In this document: positions 5,992 to 12,950 of the stretch, one piece after another | How the letters are laid out: every line of letters starts with the position of its first letter | Numbering within the stretch: the stretch's first letter is position 1 | Assembly (NCBI GenBank): GCA_023387715.1 | Contig: JAEWHQ010000367.1 | Location: 1-13,586, forward strand | Reading direction: 5' to 3' | Source of the DNA: Pseudomonadota bacterium | GTDB taxonomy: Bacteria; Pseudomonadota; Alphaproteobacteria; Rhizobiales; Rhizobiaceae | Length of the DNA: 13,586 nucleotides | The notes under the pieces: generated by a model | Told to the model about the DNA's origin: nothing | What the model saw: the letters and a program-made list of their open reading frames with translations, nothing else | Database searches by the model: none | Made by a program: the position numbers and the translations under genes

Positions 5992-7776
5992 ATGATGGAT
6001 TCAGAGCGTCTTTTTCTTAATGTACGAAAATCAGCCACCGGACAAAAATGGGTGGATCGGTTGGGCTTACGGGAAGCCAATACGGCTTTAGCCATTGCGC
6101 AAAATCATGGGATTCATGATCTGGTTGCGCGGGTGCTGGCTGGTCGCGGTGTGTCACTGGATGGTGCTGCCGAATTTATTGACCCGACAATTCGCAATCT
6201 GATGCCTGATCCTTTGACGCTGACCGATATGGACAAAGCAGCGACGCGCATTGTGCAGGCAATCGAGGTACAAGAAAAAGTCGCGATTTTTGGCGATTAT
6301 GACGTGGATGGTGCTTGTTCATCGGCGTTAATGGCCAGATTTTTGCAGCACTATAATATTCCCTATCAGATTTATATTCCAGATCGTATTTTTGAAGGCT
6401 ACGGGCCTAATCCGCAGGCTATGCAGGACCTGGTGGAAAATGGCGCTTCACTGATCGTGACTGTCGATTGCGGCACCAATAGTGCGCCTTCCATTGATGC
6501 AGCCAATCAGGCGGGTGCTGATGTTGTGGTGCTTGATCACCATCAGGTCGGCGGTGAATTGCCTGAAAATGCGGTGGCGATCGTTAATCCCAATCGTGAA
6601 GATGATATTTCGCTGCAAGGACATCTGTGTGCAGCCGGTGTTGTTTTTCTGACATTGGTGCAGGTGGCAAAACAAATGCGTGCGCGTGGAAGCACGGCAC
6701 CGGATTTATTGTCGCTGCTTGATCTGGTGGCTCTGGCAACGGTTTGCGATGTGGTGCCGCTCAAAGGTGTCAATCGCGCTTTTGTGGTCAAAGGCCTGTT
6801 GGTGGCACATGCGCAAAGCAATATCGGGCTGGCGGCATTGGCGCGTGTTGCCCGTATTGGTGAACCGCTTAATGCATTTCATTTAGGCTTTATGATTGGC
6901 CCGCGCATTAATGCCGGTGGCCGTATTGGTGATGCGGGGCTTGGTGCGCGTTTGCTTGCCTTGCATGAACCTGCGGAAGCTGAACAAATTGCACAAGAGC
7001 TTGATCGTCTCAATCAAGAGCGCCAAGCGATGGAAGTGCAGATGCTGGCTGAAGCCGAAGCAGAAGCTTTGGTGGAAATTTCCGGCGGTGAGGGCGCATC
7101 TGTGATTGTGACCGCCAGTAATGACTGGCATCCGGGCATTGTCGGTTTGCTGGCATCACGCCTGAAAGATAAAGCCCGCCGTCCGGCTTTTGCCATTGCA
7201 TTCAACCGTAATAATATCGGCACCGGCTCCGGCCGCTCGATCAATGGTGTTGATTTGGGCAAGCTGGTTGCCAAAGCGGTAGAGCTGGGCTTGCTTGTTA
7301 AAGGTGGCGGCCATGCGATGGCTGCTGGTATTACCATTGAACGTGACAAGCTTGGCGCTTTCCGTGGTTTCATGGAAGAAGAAGCGGGCGCACGCGTGAG
7401 AAATTTACGTGAAAATCAAAGCCTCTCGGTCGATGGTGCATTGGCAGCATCAGGGGCAACGGTTCAGCTTTATCAGGCTTTGCAAAAGGCTGGGCCTTAT
7501 GGTTCCGGTCATAGTCAGCCGGTTTTGGCTTTGCCGCATCATGTTGTGGCTGATGCACGGCTGGTCGGGCGCGATCATGTTAAAGTGACGCTCAAAGGTG
7601 CCGATGGCAAACGGGTAAACGGCATTGCATTTCGTGCAGCTGAAGCACCGCTGGGCAAGTTTTTGCTGAACCGCATCGGGCATCCTGTCCATATTGCCGG
7701 TACGCTCAATCTCAATCATTGGAATGGTTCAGTTTCAACGCAAATTCAAATTTTGGACGCTGCTCAGCCTGAATAA
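5992..7776 (+). CDS. recJ: Single-stranded-DNA exonuclease RecJ
   Basis: A 5'-to-3' exonuclease on single-stranded DNA, acting in recombination, mismatch and base-excision repair; cytoplasmic. From the ATG at 5992 it is 594 aa. DHH phosphoesterase motifs: FGDYDVDG (100-107), VTVDCGTNS, VLDHHQ with D182-H183-H184, and LATVCDVVPL around D253. The DHHA1 domain carries GTGSGRSI and KGGGHAMAAG (437-445). The C-terminal 130 or so residues fit the RecJ OB-fold region. A longer frame begins at an ATG at 5965, but that codon lies in the glpX terminator stem and adds nine residues unlike the family. The next codon, 5995, is also ATG, and the family's usual opening (M-ERLFL-like) favours 5992 or 5995. 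No strong ribosome-binding site precedes either. Only about ten bases separate the terminator T-tract from the start. Confidence 0.93.
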   Translation: MMDSERLFLNVRKSATGQKWVDRLGLREANTALAIAQNHGIHDLVARVLAGRGVSLDGAAEFIDPTIRNLMPDPLTLTDMDKAATRIVQAIEVQEKVAIFGDYDVDGACSSALMARFLQHYNIPYQIYIPDRIFEGYGPNPQAMQDLVENGASLIVTVDCGTNSAPSIDAANQAGADVVVLDHHQVGGELPENAVAIVNPNREDDISLQGHLCAAGVVFLTLVQVAKQMRARGSTAPDLLSLLDLVALATVCDVVPLKGVNRAFVVKGLLVAHAQSNIGLAALARVARIGEPLNAFHLGFMIGPRINAGGRIGDAGLGARLLALHEPAEAEQIAQELDRLNQERQAMEVQMLAEAEAEALVEISGGEGASVIVTASNDWHPGIVGLLASRLKDKARRPAFAIAFNRNNIGTGSGRSINGVDLGKLVAKAVELGLLVKGGGHAMAAGITIERDKLGAFRGFMEEEAGARVRNLRENQSLSVDGALAASGATVQLYQALQKAGPYGSGHSQPVLALPHHVVADARLVGRDHVKVTLKGADGKRVNGIAFRAAEAPLGKFLLNRIGHPVHIAGTLNLNHWNGSVSTQIQILDAAQPE

Positions 7777-7793
7777 ATAGCAAAATCATATAA

Positions 7794-7863
7794 ATCCCTG
7801 ATTTTGTGCGTAATCTTGCATGCTCAGGGATGTAATCATGCATGAGGCATCCTATATGATGCC
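7794..7863 (+). repeat. Repeat-rich leader of the Tim44-like gene
   Basis: Three overlapping patterns fill this short gap. ATCCCTGA (7794-7801) and TCAGGGAT (7824-7831) are perfect inverted arms. GTAATCTTGCATG (7810-7822) and GTAATCATGCATG (7832-7844) are direct repeats matching at 12 of 13 bases, 22 bases apart. GGCATC (7846-7851) and GATGCC (7858-7863) form a 6-bp hairpin whose loop is CTATAT, identical to a common alphaproteobacterial -10. No matching -35 is present. The pattern suggests an operator or activator-dependent promoter. Confidence 0.4.
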
Positions 7864-7880
7864 AAAATATGAAATCTATC

Positions 7881-7886
7881 GAGGAG
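7881..7886 (+). promoter_or_regulatory. Ribosome-binding site deciding the Tim44-like start
   Basis: GAGGAG lies six bases before the ATG at 7893. The upstream in-frame ATG at 7869 has no such site and would add eight polar residues before the signal peptide. Confidence 0.8.
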
Positions 7887-7892
7887 ATATGT

Positions 7893-8915
7893 ATGTTTCG
7901 TGCTGCTTCGCGTTTTACGCAGCTCTTAGCCATTGTGGCAGTTGGACTGGCGGCTTCGCTGGTCATTATTGATACTGCCGATGCACGGCGGATGGGTGGC
8001 GGTTTCGGCAGCCGTGGTGCGCGTACGCACCAGGCACCGGCACCAACACGCACAGCACCAAACAATGCTGCTCCAATTGAACGTAGCATGACACCAAATA
8101 CAGGCAATACGGCACAGCGTCCGGCGGCAGCGCCAGCTGCTGCTAATGCTGCCAAGCCTGGTCTGTTTGGTGGTTTTGGTCGCTCTATGCTTGGTGGTCT
8201 GATGATGGGCGGCCTGCTTGGCATGCTGCTTGGCTCAGGTTTTGGCGGCATGGCCGGAATGTTTGGCATGTTGTTGCAGGTCGCAATCATTGCGCTGCTG
8301 GCAATGCTGGCAATGCGCTTTTTTGCAAGCCGTCGTCAGACAGCAACCGCCGGTGCCGGTAATGCGCATGCTTATGCTCAGCCGCAAGGTTTTGGTGCCG
8401 CAAAATCATCGGTGCCAAACACAGGTGGTTCATTTGGCGGACGTACCCCTTCGGTCAACCCGTTTGAAGCAAAAGCTCATGAAGAACCGGTTGTTGAAGA
8501 AAAGCCGTTTTCTGTTGGTCAGGAAGAACTGAACCGTTTTGAAGAAATGCTGACAGAAGTACAGACTGCTTATGGTCAGGAAGATTATGGCGTATTGCGT
8601 AAGCTTTCGACACCGGAAGCCATGTCTTATCTGGCTGAAGAACTGGGTGAAATCGCATCTTCCGGCAAGCGCAATTCTGTGACTGATATTAAATTGTTGC
8701 AGGGCGACATTTCGGAATCATGGAGCGAGGGTGACAAAGATTATGTCACCGTGGCAATGCGTTATTCCAGCATTGATGTGATGCTCGATCGTGTGAGCGG
8801 TGATGTGGTTGAAGGCAACCCTGATGAAGCGACTGAAAGCACCGAGCTTTGGACATTCGTCCGTAAGGATGCTGGCGAGTGGAAGCTTTCCGCAATCCAA
8901 AGCGCTAATGATTAA
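7893..8915 (+). CDS. Tim44-like domain protein, membrane-associated
   Basis: A 340-residue envelope protein with a Tim44/MRPL45-like C-terminal domain. Order of parts: signal peptide or first membrane segment (8-27) with a possible cleavage site after TADA; a Gly/Arg then Pro/Ala/Thr-rich linker (33-90); a Gly- and Met-rich hydrophobic stretch (91-141, including GGLMMGGLLGMLLG) that reads as one or two membrane helices with glycine-zipper character; basic residues RR at 147-148; a low-complexity linker; and the Tim44-like domain at 212-340, ending in TELWTFVRKDAGEWKLSAI. Mitochondrial Tim44 tethers Hsp70 at the import channel; the bacterial relatives have no settled role, so function is unassigned. 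A 9-base tandem duplication (8298-8315) encodes LAMLAM. It follows recJ by 116 bases and is closed by a strong terminator, so it may be its own transcription unit. Confidence 0.85.
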   Translation: MFRAASRFTQLLAIVAVGLAASLVIIDTADARRMGGGFGSRGARTHQAPAPTRTAPNNAAPIERSMTPNTGNTAQRPAAAPAAANAAKPGLFGGFGRSMLGGLMMGGLLGMLLGSGFGGMAGMFGMLLQVAIIALLAMLAMRFFASRRQTATAGAGNAHAYAQPQGFGAAKSSVPNTGGSFGGRTPSVNPFEAKAHEEPVVEEKPFSVGQEELNRFEEMLTEVQTAYGQEDYGVLRKLSTPEAMSYLAEELGEIASSGKRNSVTDIKLLQGDISESWSEGDKDYVTVAMRYSSIDVMLDRVSGDVVEGNPDEATESTELWTFVRKDAGEWKLSAIQSAND

Positions 8916-8939
8916 GCTGTTTGCTTAAGGTATAAAAAG

Positions 8940-8970
8940 AAGCCCGGCCAATGTGCCGGGCTTTTTGTTT
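8940..8970. terminator. Bidirectional intrinsic terminator
   Basis: AAGCCCGGC (8940-8948) and GCCGGGCTT (8955-8963) form a perfect 9-bp stem with a six-base loop, then TTTTT G TTTG on the plus strand. On the minus strand the stem is followed by CTTTTTAT. It can therefore serve both the Tim44-like gene and the convergent glyoxalase gene. Confidence 0.92.
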
Positions 8971-9034
8971 GTTGAATCAATTCAGTGTTTTATGATCTAC
9001 GGCTGATAAGTTGATTCAGGCACGTAAGCGGGTG

Positions 9035-9475
9035 TTACCAAGTGCCGACATTGGGTGCAGAAGCCCAAGGCTCTTGCGGTGCCAGTGATTCACCGTTTTG
9101 GATAAGCTCGATGGAAATGCCATCCGGTGAGCGGATGAAAGCCATATGGCCATCGCGTGGCGGGCGGTTGATGACCACACCTTGATCTGCCAAATTCTGA
9201 CAGACCTCATAAATATTATCGACGCCATAAGCCAAATGGCCGAAATTGCGTCCGCCGGTATAATTTTCCGGATCCCAGTTATAGGTCAGTTCCAGTGTCG
9301 GGGCGCGGTCACCTTTGGCGCGTTCGATGTCACCGTCAGCGGCAAGGAAAATCAAAGTAAAGCGGCCTTTTTCATTTTCAATGCGGCGAACTTCTTTCAT
9401 GCCGAATTTGTTGATGTAAAAATCCAGCGATTCATCAATGTCGCGGATACGTACCATTGTGTGCAAATAGCGCAT
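9035..9475 (-). CDS. gloA: Glyoxalase I (lactoylglutathione lyase)
   Basis: Converts the glutathione hemithioacetal of methylglyoxal to S-lactoylglutathione; cytoplasmic metalloenzyme. It has 146 residues in the usual two-module glyoxalase fold. The opening MRYLHTMVRIRDIDESLDFY closely follows E. coli GloA. The four metal ligands are in place: H5, E62 in LELTYNW, H80 in NFGHLAYGVD and E123 in DGISIELIQ. The pattern suggests the Ni/Co-type enzyme of E. coli, not the longer zinc type. The ATG is preceded by GGGACAAAGAGA, giving a plausible ribosome-binding site. On the minus strand TATACT (9544-9539) could be its -10, about 64 bases upstream, but no good -35 is seen. It is the only minus-strand gene in the middle of the window, between a convergent and a divergent neighbour. 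Confidence 0.93.
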   Translation of the reverse strand: MRYLHTMVRIRDIDESLDFYINKFGMKEVRRIENEKGRFTLIFLAADGDIERAKGDRAPTLELTYNWDPENYTGGRNFGHLAYGVDNIYEVCQNLADQGVVINRPPRDGHMAFIRSPDGISIELIQNGESLAPQEPWASAPNVGTW

Positions 9476-9638
9476 TCTCTTTGTCCCTTTTTCAAAAGCC
9501 GCAAAATCTGAACATTATCTGATGCTATCACCATATTCAGTATAATTTATCAGCTAAAACACAAATTGATGGCCATATTATGCGACAAGTAAATGAGGAG
9601 AACTGTGAAGTATGCAACTTAGCACTTGCGGCCACCCG

Positions 9639-9653
9639 TTAATGAAGTGTTAA
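9639..9653 (+). promoter_or_regulatory. Candidate CtrA box upstream of the cold-shock gene
   Basis: TTAATGAAGTGTTAA is a perfect TTAA-N7-TTAA motif, 57-71 bases before the ATG at 9710. A GAATC (9665-9669), which fits the GANTC target of the CcrM methylase often found near CtrA-controlled promoters, lies 12 bases downstream. No convincing -10 follows. Placement in the promoter zone supports control by CtrA, but this is inference from the motif. Confidence 0.4.
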
Positions 9654-9709
9654 TCTACCCATCAGAATCAACTTCTGTTTAGCGCAGCAAGAGAGGAGGA
9701 GCACTGGCA

Positions 9710-10288
9710 ATGGCTGACAAATCTATGTCGGATAAGCATATGACGGATAAATGCTCCACTGAAGATATTGGTGAACTGATCGAAGTTTCCGGAACCATCA
9801 AATGGTTCGATGTTGCCAAAGGCTACGGTTTTGTGGTGCCGGATGATAATTCTTTTTCAGATATTCTGCTGCATGTGACAATCCTGCGCCGTGATGGTTT
9901 TCAGGTTGCATCCGAAGGTGCGCGCGTTGTTTGTGAAGTACGCAACTCTGATCGTGGCTTGCAGTGTTTTAAAGTGTTGTCGATTGATACGACCACGGCT
10001 GTGCATCCGGCATCTATGCCGCAACGCACCCATTCCAGTGTTGTGCCGTCCAGCGGGCTTGAGCGTGTGATCGTTAAGTGGTTCAACCGCACCAAGGGTT
10101 TTGGCTTCCTGACCCGCGGTGAGGGCACGGAAGATATTTTTATCCATATGGAAACCTTGCGTCGCTTCGGTATGGCTGAACTGCGTCCGGGCCAAGTGGT
10201 ACTGATCCGTTTTGGTGATGGCGACAAAGGCTTAATGGCTGCGGAAATCCACCCGGATATCGGCACGCAAATGCCGGTTTCGCACTGA
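9710..10288 (+). CDS. Double cold-shock-domain protein
   Basis: A 192-residue RNA/ssDNA-binding protein with two cold-shock domains, a form known in alphaproteobacteria. CSD1 (about 26-93) has RNP1-like KGYGFV (37-42) and RNP2-like DILLHV (51-56). CSD2 (about 118-182) has KGFGFL (129-134) and DIFIHM (142-147). The linker (94-117) is Ser/Thr/Pro-rich. CSD1 is the more divergent. Members act as RNA chaperones or antiterminators in cold or stationary phase; the role here is inferred from the family. The start is firm: AGGAGGAG lies about eight bases before the ATG. The first 15 residues are three MxDKx units (MADKS, MSDKH, MTDKC), so further in-frame ATGs occur at 9725 and 9740. No terminator is seen before the next gene, so it may be co-transcribed with it. 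Confidence 0.93.
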   Translation: MADKSMSDKHMTDKCSTEDIGELIEVSGTIKWFDVAKGYGFVVPDDNSFSDILLHVTILRRDGFQVASEGARVVCEVRNSDRGLQCFKVLSIDTTTAVHPASMPQRTHSSVVPSSGLERVIVKWFNRTKGFGFLTRGEGTEDIFIHMETLRRFGMAELRPGQVVLIRFGDGDKGLMAAEIHPDIGTQMPVSH

Positions 10289-10382
10289 CTTATCCATCAG
10301 GGATATTGCGCTGATTTGCAAAAGTCTGTTGAAGGCGGCTATCATCTTATCTGATAATCATTGAATGACGGGAGCACATAAT

Positions 10383-10880
10383 ATGGTGCGCAATGTGGTG
10401 CAGCGCTGTTTGGGCTTTATTGTCGTATTAATGATGGCACTTTCTGTTCAAACAGCAAACGCACAAGATAATGAACCGATGCGTCTGGAAGTTGATGCCA
10501 ATCCGCTGACTTTTATGACCAGCGCCGGTGAGCAGCAGATTGAGTTGGAAATTGCCGATACGGATGAAAGCCGTATGCGCGGGCTGATGTTTCGCACCGA
10601 TTTACCGCTGCAGCGCGGCATGTTGTTTGACTTCAAACAAGTGCGGCTGGTGCTGATGTGGATGAAAAACACACCGCTGCCGCTGGATATGGTTTTTCTG
10701 CATACGGATGGCACGATTGCGGTGATCCGTGAAAATACCACGCCATTTTCAGAAAATATTGTTTCATCCGGTGAGCCGGTGGCCTATGTGATAGAGCTGA
10801 ACGCAGGAATGGCTAAAAAGCTGGGGCTGAGTGCCGGGGATAAAGCCGTGCATCCGGCCATTTGCGGGCGTTGCGATTAA
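10383..10880 (+). CDS. Secreted DUF192 protein
   Basis: A 165-residue protein with a Sec signal peptide (hydrophobic run 10-20, likely cleavage after TANA, residue 27) and one DUF192 domain at about 50-158. Family features seen: ELEIADTDESRMRGLMFR (54-71), WMKNTPLPLDMVF (93-105), and IELNAG then the GLSAGDKA end. No enzymatic activity is established for DUF192. The start was set at the ATG at 10383 because GGGAG (10370-10374) precedes it by eight bases; the earlier in-frame ATG at 10365 has no site and would add MTGAHN before the signal. The chain ends in ICGRCD, giving a CxxC pair (C161, C164) at the extreme C-terminus. It lies 94 bases after the cold-shock gene and 62 before the hydrolase. 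Confidence 0.87.
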   Translation: MVRNVVQRCLGFIVVLMMALSVQTANAQDNEPMRLEVDANPLTFMTSAGEQQIELEIADTDESRMRGLMFRTDLPLQRGMLFDFKQVRLVLMWMKNTPLPLDMVFLHTDGTIAVIRENTTPFSENIVSSGEPVAYVIELNAGMAKKLGLSAGDKAVHPAICGRCD

Positions 10881-10942
10881 GCACGTTTTTGTCATTTCAC
10901 CTGCACAATCGTTTGGATTTGAGAATTTTTAAGGAAAGTTTA

Positions 10943-11725
10943 GTGACTGCTCTGGATGTAAAATATTTCGACCATAATGGTATGCGCTTTGCCTATCGTG
11001 AAGACGGAGCAAATGGCGCCTTAGCAGAAACGATCCTTCTTATTCATGGTTTTGCGTCGTCAAGCGTGGTCAATTGGGTTTCCCCCGGCTGGTTCCGCAC
11101 GCTTGTTGAGGCTGGTTATCATGTGGTGGCAATTGATAATCGTGGTCATGGCTTTTCTGACAAGCCGCATGACAAAGAACTTTATTATCCGGCAATGATG
11201 GCGGCTGATGCCGCTGCGCTGCTTGATCATCTGAATATTAAAAAAGCCCATGTGATGGGTTATTCGATGGGCGCACGGATCAGTGCATTTTTGGCACTGG
11301 ATTTTCCTGAAAAGGTACATAGCCTTGTTTTTGGTGGTCTCGGCATCGGCATGGTAACAGGTGCGGGTGATTGGGAGCCGATTGGCGAAGCGCTGCTTGC
11401 TGATGATCCGGATAGTGTTACCCATCCGCGCGGTCAAATGTTCCGCAAATTTGCTGATCAGACGAAGAGCGATCGTTTTGCGCTGGCTGCTTGTGTCATT
11501 ACCTCTAAAGAATTGGTAACGGCACAGGCAATTGGCTCAATTGAACAGCCAACCTTGGTGGCTGTCGGCACCAAAGATGATATTGCCGGTGATCCGCATG
11601 CATTGGCTGATCTATTACCTAATGGCACTGCCCTTGATATCCCTGATCGCGATCATATGTTAGCTGTGGGTGACAAAGTGTATAAGCAGGGTGTATTATC
11701 ATTTTTGAGCCAGCATCGCTTTTGA
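10943..11725 (+). CDS. Alpha/beta-fold hydrolase
   Basis: A cytoplasmic serine hydrolase of the alpha/beta superfamily, 260 aa. Oxyanion-hole motif HGFASS begins at H35. VVAIDNRGHGFSDKP (61-75) is typical. The nucleophile elbow is GYSMGA with S108. The acid is probably D212 or D213 in VGTKDDIAGDP, and the histidine is H238 in DRDHML. Substrate cannot be told from sequence; such proteins include esterases, C-C bond hydrolases and haloperoxidase-like enzymes. The start was set at GTG 10943, where AGGA lies seven bases upstream. An in-frame ATG at 10862 overlaps the end of the DUF192 gene and would add 27 residues (basic and hydrophobic) with no ribosome-binding site. No cap-domain insertion of unusual size is seen. 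Confidence 0.88.
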   Translation: MTALDVKYFDHNGMRFAYREDGANGALAETILLIHGFASSSVVNWVSPGWFRTLVEAGYHVVAIDNRGHGFSDKPHDKELYYPAMMAADAAALLDHLNIKKAHVMGYSMGARISAFLALDFPEKVHSLVFGGLGIGMVTGAGDWEPIGEALLADDPDSVTHPRGQMFRKFADQTKSDRFALAACVITSKELVTAQAIGSIEQPTLVAVGTKDDIAGDPHALADLLPNGTALDIPDRDHMLAVGDKVYKQGVLSFLSQHRF

Positions 11726-11773
11726 TAAGCGGTTAAGTCCTTAAAACGCCTAAAGACGATTGTTGAGTAAAAG

Positions 11774-12598
11774 ATGACAGCGCAAAGTCCGGCCAAATTA
11801 TCTGCGAATGTCAGTCAGGTTGATCCAATCTGGCATGCTATACAAGCTGAAGCGGAAGAAGCGGCACGAAAAGATCCGCTGCTGGCATCGTTTTTCTATA
11901 CCTCGCTGATTAGTCAGCCAAGTCTGGAAGATGCGGTGGCGCACCGTGTTTCCGAGCGTCTTGGCCATCAGGATTTAAGCGCTGATTTGCTGCGTCAGAC
12001 ATTTGCCGCGATGCGCGATGGCTGCTCTGACTGGTCGCGGGTTTTGCGCGTTGATATTCAGGCCGTTTATGACCGTGATCCGGCCTATAACCGTTTTATG
12101 GATCCGGTGATGTATCTGAAAGGCTTTCATGCCATTCAGACCCATCGTCTGGCGCATTGGCTGTGGAATGAAGGCCGCGTTGATCTGGCCTATTATCTGC
12201 AAAGCCGCTCTTCAGCTGTTTTCCAGACCGATATTCATCCGGCGGCAAAATTTGGCAGCGGTATCTTTTTGGATCACGCAACCGGTCTGGTTGTGGGTGA
12301 AACAGCGGTTATTGAAGATAATGTTTCTATTCTGCACGCGGTAACGCTTGGTGGTACCGGTAAAATTGGTGGCGACAGACATCCAAAGATTCGTCACGGG
12401 GTGCTGATTGGCGCGGGCGCTAAGATTTTGGGCAATATTGAAATTGGACATTGCTCGAAAATTGCCGCTGGTTCTGTGGTGCTGAAACCCGTGCCTAGCA
12501 ATGTAACTGTTGCCGGTGTGCCGGCAAAAGTGATGGGTGAAACCGGTTGTGCCGAACCATCACGCGTGATGGATCACTCCATCAGCAATGATGAATAA
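11774..12598 (+). CDS. cysE: Serine O-acetyltransferase
   Basis: Transfers acetyl from acetyl-CoA to serine, giving O-acetylserine for cysteine synthesis; cytoplasmic, usually hexameric and in complex with cysteine synthase. 274 aa, the normal CysE length. The N-terminal helical domain (about 18-120, DPIWHAIQAEAEEA) precedes a left-handed beta-helix of hexapeptide repeats (about 150-255). Catalytic residues line up with E. coli: D153 in TDIHPAAKFG, H168 in FLDHATG and H203 in GGDRHPKIRHG. The end is a flexible tail, SISNDE, lacking the terminal isoleucine that usually inserts into cysteine synthase, so complex formation could be altered. The ATG has only a weak purine-rich site (GAGTAAAAG). 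It follows the hydrolase by 48 bases on the same strand. Confidence 0.95.
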   Translation: MTAQSPAKLSANVSQVDPIWHAIQAEAEEAARKDPLLASFFYTSLISQPSLEDAVAHRVSERLGHQDLSADLLRQTFAAMRDGCSDWSRVLRVDIQAVYDRDPAYNRFMDPVMYLKGFHAIQTHRLAHWLWNEGRVDLAYYLQSRSSAVFQTDIHPAAKFGSGIFLDHATGLVVGETAVIEDNVSILHAVTLGGTGKIGGDRHPKIRHGVLIGAGAKILGNIEIGHCSKIAAGSVVLKPVPSNVTVAGVPAKVMGETGCAEPSRVMDHSISNDE

Positions 12599-12653
12599 GA
12601 TCAGCTTTTAATAAACAGACACAAATGGGCGATGAGCCTTTACAATAATTCGG

Positions 12654-12674
12654 AGCGGGTGCATTAAGCCCGCT
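12654..12674 (+). other. Hairpin before the DUF3126 gene
   Basis: AGCGGG (12654-12659) and CCCGCT (12669-12674) form a 6-bp stem with a nine-base loop. Part of a TTAA-N6-TTAA sequence (12664-12677) lies in the loop. No T-tract follows, so it may be a leader structure or a poor cysE terminator. Confidence 0.3.
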
Positions 12675-12687
12675 TAACATTCTAATC

Positions 12688-12692
12688 AGGAG
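12688..12692 (+). promoter_or_regulatory. Ribosome-binding site supporting a TTG start
   Basis: AGGAG lies seven bases before the TTG at 12700. The next in-frame ATG is near the end of the protein (the SMAILD methionine), so TTG must be the start. Confidence 0.85.
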
Positions 12693-12699
12693 AATCCGG

Positions 12700-12915
12700 T
12701 TGAAACCCGAAGAAATCAAAAAACTCGACGCTTATTTCAAACGGACTTTTGGTAATCCGTCTTTGCAGGTGAAGGCTCGTCCACGTAAGGATGATTCATG
12801 CGAATTATATCTCGATGATGAGTTTCTCGGCCTGATTTATGTCGATGAAGACGAAGAAGATGGTGAATTGTCCTACAACTTCTCCATGGCTATTCTGGAC
12901 GTTGATCTCGACTAA
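12700..12915 (+). CDS. DUF3126 family small protein
   Basis: A 71-residue cytoplasmic protein that I match to DUF3126, a small family found mainly in alphaproteobacteria with no known function. It opens with MKPEEIKKLDAYFKRTF, a likely helix; a strand-rich middle (SLQVKARPRKDDSCELYLDD, 20-39) follows; then a very acidic loop (VDEDEEDGE, 48-56) and LSYNFSMAILDVDLD. There are no membrane segments or signal. It starts with TTG, supported by a close AGGAG. The net charge is strongly acidic. It lies 101 bases after cysE and is followed by a terminator, so it may be the last gene of that run or its own unit. Confidence 0.8.
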   Translation: MKPEEIKKLDAYFKRTFGNPSLQVKARPRKDDSCELYLDDEFLGLIYVDEDEEDGELSYNFSMAILDVDLD

Positions 12916-12946
12916 TTCAATTCATCCCCGTTTCGGCGGTTGAATT
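12914..12946 (+). repeat. AT-rich inverted repeat after the DUF3126 gene
   Basis: AATTCAA (12914-12920) and TTGAATT (12940-12946) are perfect arms around a 19-base, partly self-complementary middle. It stands just before the GC-rich terminator hairpin and could strengthen transcript ending. Confidence 0.35.
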
Positions 12947-12950
12947 TATT

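Noticed and set aside
7712..8290. Minus-strand frame across the recJ end and the start of the Tim44-like gene
   Set aside because: Its Pro/Arg/Ala-rich product is the shadow of the Gly/Ala-rich coding strand and crosses the intergenic repeats without a start signal.
10862..10942. ATG at 10862 as the hydrolase start
   Set aside because: It overlaps the DUF192 gene and lacks a ribosome-binding site, whereas GTG 10943 has a well-placed AGGA.
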